Assembly (NCBI GenBank): GCA_023101725.1
Contig: JALJCO010000109.1
Span: 62,001 to 126,000, forward strand
Direction: 5' to 3'
Source of the DNA: Atherinomorus stipes
Lineage: Eukaryota > Chordata > Actinopteri > Atheriniformes > Atherinidae
Length of the DNA stretch: 64,000 nucleotides
The number at the start of each line of letters is the position of its first letter. Within the stretch, counting starts at the first letter, position 1. Under the pieces are notes generated by a model that saw only the letters and a list, made by a program, of their open reading frames with translations, was not told the DNA's origin and did no database searches. Shown here one piece after another: positions 58,101 through 64,000 of this stretch. The position numbers and the translations under genes were made by a program.

Positions 58101-61060
58101 AATCACACAAAGGTGAGCGTGACATGTGGAGACTGACCTGTGCAGGGCGCTGAAGCTCAGAAACTTCTCCACGTGAGTTTGAGTTTGGACGTCACGGCGG
58201 CGGATGGAATGAGTCTGCAGGCTGGAGAACGGAAGGACGTCGAAGTCGTCCAGCACGGACCTGAGAGAAGCTGCACACCCGGGATGGGCGATATTTTATC
58301 GTGTGCGATATATCGTCAAAGAAATTCCCCACAATAACAATTTGAATTTATCGTTTTTATCGTGAGATGACAATTTATCAGGTTGTGTTTGCAGCTGCTC
58401 TACTTTGGTTTTTTTAATAAGCCAAGTTAGTTTTGCTGTTTGCATCGTTTGAATAAATGTGGAATTTGGTCTCATATTTCAGACTTGTTTGCTTTTGGTG
58501 TCACTAGTTTTGCGGTACAGATGCGCTACTTGAACTTAACTGATATAGTTTAGTGGCTTCTAGTATTTTGTAGGGCTTTCAGGACAGAATTTAGAGACAA
58601 ATTTATGGTACAAAACATTTTGCTGATAGTTTTATCGTCACTTTTTGTTACCGTGATAAATAAGAGCAATTATCGTGATACATTTTTTAGTCCATATCGC
58701 CCATCCCTCCTGCACACACGGCAAATCTGCTCGTCGTGGGGTTTCTGATGTAGGTCAGGGCATCACACGTAGGGCTGGACGACAATTCAATATCGATATA
58801 TATCAACCGATACAGGTTTTTTCAATAAAAAAAAAAAAGAGGGTCGATAAAAGTTCGATATAGAAACACAGTTTTCTGTTGTAGCCTATCAGGTAGCAGG
58901 ATACCTGATTCCACCGAACCAATCACAAACGCAGATCCAGACGAAGGCTGAATCAGAATTCAGTGTGAGTGTGATCTTCATTACTAGGGCTGGGAAAAAA
59001 TATCAATACACTGAAGTATACACTGTGTATACTTCAGTGTACACATATTTTCATATGCAGATTTTCATATTGATATTTAAAAACGTGATATTGATCGATT
59101 TAAACAACGAAATATCGCAAGATTTCATCGTTCTCTTATAAAATCTCGTGAGATTTCACAAAAACCTGCAAGATTTCGTAACAGAACGACAAAATCTCGC
59201 GAGATTTCATTGGTAAAATGGATCGCTACCGCGTTTTTAAATATCAATATGATATTAGCATGTGAAAATATTACGATATTTCAGTGAATCGATATTTTTT
59301 CCCAGCCCTATTTATTACTGTATAAGTAGGTCATTTAGCAAAAGCTTAAATGGCTTTTTTTCTTTTCTTTTTTTTTTGATAAATATCGATATCGATTGAT
59401 ACAGATTTTTTTTATCGATAACCTGTTTTTCTATATCGTCCAGCCCTAATCACACACGCTGGAGCAGGGAAACACTGAAAACCTGCAGGACTGAACTTCC
59501 AGAAAAATCCCAAGGTAAATAATTACAAAATAACAGCTGCTTATTATCGCTGATGTCATGTTTGATTATTACAGGTAGCTATAAATAAATATGTTTGTGA
59601 TGTTTGAAAAGATTTGTTTCTACTAATAAAAAAATAAACAATGAAATTCAAACAATGTTAAATTAGTAGCACCACTGATACAAGTTAAATTATAATTTTC
59701 CGTTAAAATATGATTAAAAAAGACACAAGGAGTCAAGATTTGGACCTGATGTCTCCTCATTATTACTACCATCACCTATTAGTAATAACTACAGGATGAG
59801 GCATCTTCCTTGCTTTTTTGGTGCAGGGGTGCCCATGTTCGCTCCTCGAGAGCTAAATCCTGACATTTTTAGAGCGCACCCTCTCCAACATACCTGAATC
59901 AAATGGTTAACTCCTTCAGGCACGTTATTCAGCTCTGCAGAGGCTGGAAACGAACCATTCATTTGATTCAGGTGTGTCGGAGAAGAGATGCAACCAAAAT
60001 GTGCAGGAAAGTAGCTCTGGAGGACCGGACTTGGGCCCCCTGCTTTAGTGTATAGGGAGTATACCTTCAACCAAGAGGAAACTTAGAGGTGACTGTGCCT
60101 TTTGCGTCGCTGCACCCAGACTGTGGAACCAGGTACCACCTAGAGTCAAGGAGGCCTCTTCACTCGCGGTTTTTAAGTCTTTACTTAAAACACATTTCTT
60201 TTCATTGGCGTTTAACACTGACTGAGATGTTTGTTTGTTTGTTTGACTGTCTGTTTAACTGTGTGCGTGATTACCTTTTTATTGAACTGTTTTCATTAAT
60301 TGATTATATTTTTATATACATTTCTTATTCTTCAATTTATGTTTTATGTATTATATCTGCTTGTGAAGCACTTTGGTCAACTGTGTTGTTTTAAAGTGCT
60401 ATATAAATAAAGTGGAGTTGGAGTAAACCAATTTAAAAGCCTTATTATAAGTTAATAATATCCACTTAAGTACTATTTTTTCATTAAAAAAATAAGCTGT
60501 TTTTGAAAACAGACCTTGGCAAAGACAGTCATCATATTTAATCCAGTTCATAATAATCCAATTATCTAATTAAAGCAATCCATAATTGCCATTAGTCAGA
60601 TTTATAACTGTGTTCATTTACAACAATTCATTAAGCATTACTGTCCAGCTGTAGAAAACAAGCTGTTACATTCTTCCAAATATCTTTTTAAAGAGTTTGT
60701 TGCCATAATTTCATTATTAACATATTTATTATGGCTTTATTGTCATTTTTAACTGATTCTTATCTCACTATTTCATGTAGAAATGACAAGGAGTGAAGAA
60801 AAAGAGAAAAATCTCACATGTGGAAGAAGTTCTTATCTATTTTAGTGTTTTTCTGGCAGAAGTAGGCTTCCATACCTTCATACCAACATCAACTTTTTCA
60901 GCTCACTGTAGAAACTTCCGTCGTTTATCAAACGGACTTTTCCATAAATGTGTGATTAAACGGACCTTAAACACTCACCAAACTCTGTGTCCGCGGGCGG
61001 CGACACCGCTGCCTCCGTCAAAACAATAAAAAGCGAGTGAACGATGAGCAGGGGAGTCAT
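34393..61060 (-). CDS. adam17: ADAM17 (TACE), complete, 18 coding exons
   Basis: Membrane zinc metalloprotease that sheds TNF, EGFR ligands, Notch and many receptors. Coding exons from the 5' end: 60979-61060, 58138-58270, 57914-58047, 57741-57829, 56185-56365, 55960-56090, 54563-54649, 54388-54498, 52523-52667, 52356-52447, 52108-52260, 46850-47049, 46674-46777, 44804-44938, 42411-42541, 42159-42326, 42002-42058, 34393-34779. They total 2520 bases: 839 residues against about 824 in human, all phases consistent. Order: signal peptide, prodomain with PSVCGY cysteine switch (Cys180), furin-type RGRR at 211-214, catalytic [11 protein letters not shown] (His403/407/413) with YVMYP Met-turn, disintegrin-like and membrane-proximal cysteine-rich part, transmembrane segment (about 669-692), and a tail ending KETEC. 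No key residue is missing. Tail to tail with CPSF3. Confidence 0.97.
34870..41946. repeat. 7.1-kb 17-bp minisatellite filling the last ADAM17 intron
   Basis: About 415 copies of TGATCCTAGAACCTCTC with GATCC/GAACC, CTTAG and ATTCTC variants, plus 10-bp AACCTCTCTG sub-units near the start. The intron is 34780-42001, so roughly 98% of it is array. Diagnostic variants around 35.95-36.4 kb recur 3040 bp later, showing higher-order duplication. All frames have stops. Confidence 0.97.
42002..42058 (-). CDS. adam17: ADAM17 exon 17 (cytoplasmic, juxtamembrane)
   Basis: Nineteen codons, [19 protein letters not shown], basic after the membrane. The 17-bp array begins 55 bp beyond its donor. Confidence 0.95.
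42159..42326 (-). CDS. adam17: ADAM17 exon 16 (stalk and transmembrane)
   Basis: Encodes [37 protein letters not shown] and [19 protein letters not shown]; amphipathic stalk followed by one membrane helix. A plus-strand frame covering 41961-42725 is only the antisense of these exons. Confidence 0.97.
42411..42541 (-). CDS. adam17: ADAM17 exon 15 (membrane-proximal)
   Basis: Encodes [37 protein letters not shown] and VGFCDGA; the membrane-proximal domain ([14 protein letters not shown] is nearly invariant). Confidence 0.96.
42825..43172. repeat. AT-rich tandem repeat (AAGATACTGTAAAAT)
   Basis: Irregular units of AAGATACTATAAGAT and ATACTGTAAAATAAG in ADAM17 intron 14. Confidence 0.85.
43496..44510. 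mobile_element. hAT element with perfect 8-bp TSD
   Basis: TAGGGATGCACAATC to TTGTGCATCCCTA, flanked by ATAAAATG at 43488-43495 and 44511-44518. It has its own inner palindrome (43867-44210) with GGGGGTGGAAAAATATCG and its inverse. Non-autonomous; inside ADAM17 intron 14. Confidence 0.88.
44804..44938 (-). CDS. adam17: ADAM17 exon 14
   Basis: Encodes [37 protein letters not shown] and LQPCACN. A CA microsatellite begins directly beyond its acceptor. Confidence 0.96.
44943..44985. repeat. (CA)n microsatellite
   Basis: About 20 CA units starting just beyond the ADAM17 exon 14 acceptor; on the coding strand it reads (GT)n before the AG. Confidence 0.9.
45124..46024. mobile_element. TTAA-type palindromic transposon, copy 1
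   Basis: Left end after TTAA (45120-45123): AGGAATATTCCACCCACAG. Arms of about 320 bp are inverted copies (45150-45440 against 45730-46020). The right end is cut where the CTATAAGTCGCA-family repeat begins. Confidence 0.65.
46024..46525. mobile_element. CTATAAGTCGCA-family transposon fragment
   Basis: Starts ACCGTATTTCCTGGACTATA and ends with CAAGCTGCCAAACTATGAAA, words shared with 17066-18453 and 52777-54350. Confidence 0.55.
46674..46777 (-). CDS. adam17: ADAM17 exon 13
   Basis: Encodes [20 protein letters not shown] and [14 protein letters not shown]; disintegrin-like to membrane-proximal region. Confidence 0.96.
46850..47049 (-). CDS. adam17: ADAM17 exon 12 (disintegrin-like)
   Basis: Encodes [37 protein letters not shown] and [14 protein letters not shown]; cysteine-rich disintegrin-like domain. 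Confidence 0.97.
47180..48047. other. Unassigned ADAM17 intron 11 segment
   Basis: Non-repetitive sequence with no exon I can support. Near 47850 and 47910 it has single CACCGTCCTGGT words that look like the seed of the adjacent 18-bp array. Confidence 0.45.
48048..52087. repeat. 4.0-kb 18-bp minisatellite next to the catalytic exon
   Basis: About 220 copies of GTGAACGTCACCGTCTTG with GCC/GTC and CTT/CTG/TCT variants. GGTGA-ACG-TCACC is a short dyad and each minus-strand unit with GTC contains TGACGT. Occasional 15-bp units (TGAACGTCACCGTCT) shift no frame. Long frames on both strands (DGDVHQ, VNVTVL, FTKTVT repeats) are by-products. Confidence 0.96.
52108..52260 (-). CDS. adam17: ADAM17 exon 11 (zinc-binding active site)
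   Basis: Encodes [38 protein letters not shown] and [19 protein letters not shown] gives the three zinc ligands and the catalytic Glu. The donor AAG/GTGCTG is only about 20 bp from the end of a 4-kb minisatellite. Confidence 0.98.
52356..52447 (-). CDS. adam17: ADAM17 exon 10
   Basis: Encodes [20 protein letters not shown] and [10 protein letters not shown], leading into the active-site helix. Confidence 0.97.
52523..52667 (-). CDS. adam17: ADAM17 exon 9
   Basis: Encodes [38 protein letters not shown] and [23 protein letters not shown] is strongly conserved. Confidence 0.97.
52777..54350. mobile_element. CTATAAGTCGCA-family element, interrupted
   Basis: Begins CCGTATTTTCCGGACTATGA. Family words return at 53360 (AAGTCGCATCAGTCCAACAA) and end at about 54350 (GAGCAGCCAAACTAGTAAAA). 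Between them are an unrecognised GC-richer block (52795-53355) and the TTAA-type element at 53569-54296. Confidence 0.5.
53569..54296. mobile_element. TTAA-type palindromic transposon, copy 2
   Basis: TTAA at 53565-53568 and 54297-54300; ends AGGAATAGTCCACCCACAG and, inverted, AGGAACATTCCACCCACAG. Same family as 45124-46024. TTAA targets suggest piggyBac-like mobilisation; no transposase. Confidence 0.72.
54388..54498 (-). CDS. adam17: ADAM17 exon 8
   Basis: Encodes [20 protein letters not shown] and [17 protein letters not shown]; catalytic domain, 37 codons, phase 0. Confidence 0.95.
54563..54649 (-). CDS. adam17: ADAM17 exon 7
   Basis: Encodes [20 protein letters not shown] and SGYGVQIQQ; catalytic domain, 29 codons, phase 0. 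Confidence 0.97.
54721..55933. mobile_element. hAT element with perfect 8-bp TSD near an exon
   Basis: TAGGGCTGAGCAATTCACCG to GACTTTTTCCATAATGGAGC, flanked by GCTGAAAC at 54713-54720 and 55934-55941. Contains a (TA)n run at 55078-55115. Ends 26 bp from ADAM17 exon 6, without touching its donor. Confidence 0.85.
55960..56090 (-). CDS. adam17: ADAM17 exon 6 (furin site, start of catalytic domain)
   Basis: Encodes [36 protein letters not shown] and STTINYL. RGRR (211-214) is the furin-type cleavage site, at the same position as RVKR in human. A hAT element ends 26 bp beyond the donor. Confidence 0.96.
56185..56365 (-). CDS. adam17: ADAM17 exon 5 (cysteine switch)
   Basis: Encodes [39 protein letters not shown] and [26 protein letters not shown] carries the inhibitory prodomain cysteine (residue 180). 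Confidence 0.96.
56495..57738 (+). mobile_element. CAGGGGTCTGCAACC repeat split by a hAT insertion
   Basis: 56495-56508 and 57406 onward together match 14231 onward (CAGGGGTCTGCAAC, then AAAGAGCCATTTTTGCCTCA and GTCGTCCAGAGCCGCAAATA). The right part fades near 57738, at the donor of ADAM17 exon 4. Confidence 0.65.
56509..57405. mobile_element. hAT element inserted in another repeat
   Basis: TAAGGATGCACCATATAATT to ATATCGTGCATCCCTA, target duplication TCTGCAAC (56501-56508) and TCTGCAAT (57406-57413), 7 of 8 identical. Same family as 2005-3391, with the inner palindrome at about 56712-57231. Confidence 0.82.
57741..57829 (-). CDS. adam17: ADAM17 exon 4 (prodomain)
   Basis: Encodes [20 protein letters not shown] and [10 protein letters not shown] degenerate repeat end (57406-57738) abuts the donor side. 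Confidence 0.94.
57914..58047 (-). CDS. adam17: ADAM17 exon 3 (prodomain)
   Basis: Encodes [39 protein letters not shown] and TGHVI. FTGHVIG is the conserved prodomain motif. Donor GTAACG. Confidence 0.95.
58138..58270 (-). CDS. adam17: ADAM17 exon 2 (prodomain)
   Basis: Encodes [39 protein letters not shown] and FSALHR. The acceptor is GTGTGCAG at 58278-58271, which keeps frame with exon 1; the nearer CTCTCAG (58267-58261) would break it. The acceptor lies inside a hAT target duplication. Confidence 0.9.
58279..58709. mobile_element. hAT element inserted at the ADAM17 exon 2 splice acceptor
   Basis: Ends CCGGGATGGGCGATATTTTA and ATATCGCCCATCCCTC are inverted repeats. Perfect 8-bp duplication CTGCACAC at 58271-58278 and 58710-58717. 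On the gene strand that word is GTGTGCAG, the acceptor of exon 2, so the splice site exists twice, once on each side of the element. Confidence 0.82.
58770..59448. mobile_element. hAT element (TAGGGCTGGACGA family)
   Basis: TAGGGCTGGACGACAATTCA to TATATCGTCCAGCCCTA, duplication ATCACACG (58762-58769) and ATCACACA (59449-59456). It carries a nested palindromic hAT MITE. Confidence 0.78.
58985..59310. mobile_element. Palindromic hAT MITE with its own TSD
   Basis: 326 bp, TAGGGCTGGGAAAAAATATC to its inverse, near-complete palindrome. Duplication TTCATTAC (58977-58984) and TTTATTAC (59311-59318). It defines the ends of the palindromic family seen inside many other repeats of this window. Confidence 0.8.
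59824..60042. mobile_element. Small hAT MITE (CAGGGGTGCCCA)
   Basis: CAGGGGTGCCCATGTTCGCT to GGACTTGGGCCCCCTG, inverted ends; possible degraded 8-bp duplication TTTTGGTG/CTTTAGTG. Confidence 0.6.
60043..60424 (+). pseudogene. LINE (L2-like) 3' end, reverse-transcriptase C-terminus remnant
   Basis: 60079-60225 still reads [20 protein letters not shown] and then [20 protein letters not shown], the conserved end of L2/CR1-type LINE polyproteins, followed by a stop and a 3' UTR ending AAAGTGCTATATAAATAAAG. 5'-truncated, antisense to ADAM17 in its intron 1. Confidence 0.7.
60425..60978. other. ADAM17 intron 1 remainder
   Basis: AT-rich; no gene, array or clear transposon end seen. Confidence 0.5.
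60979..61060 (-). CDS. adam17: ADAM17 exon 1 (signal peptide)
   Basis: Encodes [20 protein letters not shown] and PPADTEF: a short hydrophobic signal peptide, then the mature N-terminus. This ATG is chosen because it gives a signal peptide and the phase (one base left) that fits exon 2. Donor GTGAGT. Confidence 0.85.
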
Positions 61061-61350
61061 GTCGAGCCGTCTGACTGACGGATGAACAGCCGGACGGACT
61101 GAAACGAGGAGGAAGGTCGCCGTTGTTCGCCACCAGCGTCCCGCTCCGGCAGCTCGGGCTCAAACTTCGCTTTTCTCACTCATTCTGGAGGAAACTCCAC
61201 AAATCTCGTCCAACTTAAATCTTTTTTTGTTTTCAGAAAGAGGCAGGAAAAAAAACGCCTCCTGTCCGCGGAACCAGGAAGACCGAAAGCCGCGAAGAAA
61301 GCGGACAAACACGGAGGAGGGAAACCGGAAACGAGCCCTCAGGCCTTCAG
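61061..61350 (-). promoter_or_regulatory. ADAM17 promoter and 5' UTR
   Basis: GC-rich and CpG-containing against AT-rich surroundings, no TATA box. Several GGAA words on the plus strand (AACCAGGAAGAC, AAACCGGAAACG, about 61273-61332) are ETS-like. The start of transcription cannot be read. Confidence 0.45.
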
Positions 61351-62860
61351 AGTAAAACAGTTTTCAAGTTGAGTTTGACATGAATAACACGAGGTCCAAA
61401 ACCTCAGAGAATATCCTAAACTGGATGGAATGCCATTTAAAACAATTCTAACTGAATAAATGACAAATTAAATCACATGTTAAATGACAAAATCAGATAA
61501 TAATCAGGAGACTATAAAATCCTCGAGGGAATTTGAAGGAGTAACAAGTTATAGATGCTATTTTATACACACACACACATATAGATACAATTAGAGAATA
61601 GTAGTGTTTAATAAATAAACATGGTATTTCAGATTCAGATTAACTTTATTCATCCCTTTGGTTGGTACCTCTGGGAAATTATTTTTCTTGCAACAACACA
61701 CCACTGACAGACATAATCACACATACAGCACTCTAAAAACTCGATAAAAAGTAGAAAAACAAAGAAATGAAGGAAAAGACTGGTAAAAACAAAGGGTAGC
61801 AGCACAGTATAAAATTAGCGATAAAAATAATAGTGCGAGAAGTACTGTTAGTAATCAGAATAATAGTAATAGTAATAATAATAATAGCAATTGTAATAAT
61901 AGTAATTGTAATAATAGAAACAAGAATAATAATGATAATGGTAATATGAATAATTTGCCGTATAATACAACAATCAGTCTATGATAGGTAATATATTGAG
62001 TATATGAAATGTAAAACTGTATTTCTTATAAATAATATAAATATATAGGACATAAAGAAATGCGAATATAAATACAGCATAAAATGACATTCAAACTGTA
62101 TTCAAAACGAAAGTCTAAGATGCTACTTTTATTTTGAAAATACTTTTTGCTTTCCTGTTGTTGTAGTCGCGCGCTCGACGAACTCGTGAGGGAATCACGG
62201 TGCAAGTTTTCGGAGTTCGTGAAACAAGAACCCGAACAAGTGGTTGTGATTTTTCCGGCTCTGGTGAAACGTCGGTTCAAACTTACACAACAACAACAAA
62301 ATAAACAAACAAAAACGACGCACTTCGGTGACGTTACGTAAGAGAATAACGGAAACATCTGGCGGGTCTATTTATAACCTCTGATCTCATCCAAATCCGC
62401 TTTTATACAAGAGAAAAAAAAAAAATCTCTAATGCTGATCCAACATGAAAGCAAAGATGTGAAGAGATCGAAACAGAAAATATGAAGCACCTGAACGTCA
62501 CACAGACCAGTCAGAAAAATATTTAACCACTTTTATATCACTGCAAACAAGTAACCAAGATATTTTATCAGTTTAATTTCCTTTTATAGTCAATAATGGT
62601 TTAAAATCAGTTCATAGTAATAAGCTATTCATAATTATTTTATTTCAGTTATCTAATTTCCAGTTTGTGTCCATATGGGAGAAAATCATTGAACAGTTTA
62701 AAAACAATGTTCCTCAGAGAAATATTTACAATATTCTGCATCTTGCTCCTTCTACATTGCAGAATATTATTAAACTGTTGAAATAATCTGTAACAATTCA
62801 AGTGTGTAAAGGACGAAGGAGCAAATCTGCTGGACCAGGGATCATCAGCAGACCGAACTA
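61351..62860. other. Upstream region of ADAM17
   Basis: AT-rich, with (TAA)n/(TAG)n-like runs near 61860-61930. 61632-61690 (AGATTCAGATTAACTTTATT) looks like the inverted 3' tail of a LINE. No exon of the expected neighbour YWHAQ is visible. Confidence 0.45.
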
Positions 62861-63020
62861 GGGATGGGCATATCAGGACCCTGGAGTCGATACTGCAATA
62901 CCTGCCGGACAAAATATCGGAATCTATACTTTTTGAGTATCGCGATACTACTGTAGATACAAAACGTGCATTTTTTTATTTCAAAGAATTTTAGGCAATA
63001 AAATTTTATGTAAAAGCAGC
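62860..63020. mobile_element. hAT-like end (TAGGGATGGGCATATC)
   Basis: Begins TAGGGATGGGCATATCAGGA with ATCGCGATAC words. The other end is beyond the array or outside the window. Confidence 0.4.
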
Positions 63021-64000
63021 CAGATTCTAGCTTCTGTATCACATGATGGTGGTAGCCTATCAGATTCTAGCTTCTGTGTCACATGATGGTGGTAGCCTAT
63101 CAGATTCTAGCTTCTGTATCACATGATGGTGGTAGCCTATCAGATTGTAGCTTCTGTATTATATGATGGTGGTAGCCTATGAGATTCTAGCTTCTGTATC
63201 ACATGATGGTGGTAGCCTATCAGATTCTAGCTTCTGTATCACATGATGGTGGTAGCCTATCAGATTCTAGCTTCTGTATCACATGATGGTGGTAGCCTAT
63301 CAGATTCTAGCTTCTGTATCACATGATGGTGGTAGCCTATCAGATTCTAGCTTCTGTACCACATGATGATGGTAGCCTATCAGATTCTAGTTTTCTGCAT
63401 CACATGATGATGGTAGCCTATCAGATTCTAGCTTCTGTATTATATGATGGTGGTAGCCTATAAGATTCTAGCTTCTGCATCACATGATGGTGGTAGCCTA
63501 TCAGATTCTAGCTTCTGTGTCACATGATGATGGTAGCCTATCAGATTCTAGCTTCTGTGTCACATGATGGTGGTAGCCTATCAGATTCTAGCTTCTGTAT
63601 CACATGATGGTGGTAGCCTATAAGATTCTAGCTTCTGTGTCACATGATGGTGGTAGCCTATCAGATTCTAGCTTCTGTATCACATGATGGTGGTAGCCTA
63701 TCAAATTCTAGCTTCTGTATCACATGATGGTGGTAGCCTATCAGACTCTAGCTTCTGTGTCACATGATGGTGGTAGCCTATCAGATTCTAGCTTCTGTGT
63801 CACATGATGGTGGTAGCCTATCAGATTCTAGCTTCTGTGTCACATGATGGTGGTAGCCTATCAGATTCTAGCTTCCGTGTCACATGATGGTGGTAGCCTA
63901 TCACATTCTAGCCTCTGTGTCACATGATGGTGGTAGCCTATCAGATTCTAGCCTCTGCATCACACGATGGTGGTAGCCTATAAGATTCTAGCTTCTGTGT
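63021..64000. repeat. 40-bp tandem array running off the window
   Basis: About 24.5 copies of a 40-bp unit containing CAGATTCTAGCTTCTG, then TATCACATGATGG and TGGTAGCCTAT, with GTGTC/GTATC/GCATC variants. The array starts inside or beside the hAT-like end at 62860. Confidence 0.95.

Noticed and set aside
60975..61163. Minus-strand frame starting MSPSCRSG as the ADAM17 start
   Set aside because: Wrong frame for exon 1; the ATG at 61060-61058 gives a signal peptide and the correct phase.

Overview
The window is vertebrate nuclear DNA, almost certainly from a teleost fish. Three multi-exon genes with GT-AG introns encode proteins recognisable from human chromosome 2p25, while the introns are full of fish-type hAT and other non-autonomous DNA transposons, LINE 3' fragments and very large minisatellites. 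There is no bacterial, phage, CRISPR or viral content. All identifications are by reading; no database was searched.

Layout. (1) 664-8500, plus strand: the last eight coding exons of ASAP2 (Arf-GAP with SH3, ankyrin and PH domains 2), from the region after the ankyrin repeats to the C-terminal SH3 domain and stop; its 5' part lies left of the window. (2) 8501-11400: an intergenic gap without a gene, with two strong CTCF-like motifs. (3) 11574-32051, plus strand: CPSF3 (CPSF-73, the pre-mRNA 3'-end endonuclease), start to stop in 16 coding exons, but with one required exon absent between 27130 and 31649. (4) 34393-61060, minus strand: ADAM17 (TACE sheddase), complete in 18 coding exons, 839 codons plus stop, all reading phases consistent. 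CPSF3 and ADAM17 converge tail to tail. (5) 61061-64000: the ADAM17 promoter side, then AT-rich DNA and a 40-bp tandem array that runs off the window.

The order ASAP2-CPSF3-ADAM17 and the strands match human 2p25.1, but ITGB1BP1 and IAH1, which lie between these genes in human, are not seen here. The three proteins act separately (Arf GTPase regulation and adhesion; mRNA 3' processing; ectodomain shedding), so the linkage is ancestral synteny and not an operon-like unit.

The striking part is the non-coding DNA. By my measurement about 18-19 kb of the 64 kb is tandem repeat, in at least eight unrelated families. A 17-bp array of about 7.1 kb makes up nearly all of the last ADAM17 intron, and an 18-bp array of about 4.0 kb ends some 20 bp from the splice donor of the exon carrying the zinc-binding site. 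Several hAT copies have readable 8-bp target duplications. One has duplicated the 3' splice site of ADAM17 exon 2, one is inserted in another repeat whose uninterrupted relative is also in this window, and one sits in a four-level nest inside an ASAP2 intron. I found no convincing previously undescribed gene system; the best leads are these repeat and splice-site arrangements and the missing CPSF3 exon.
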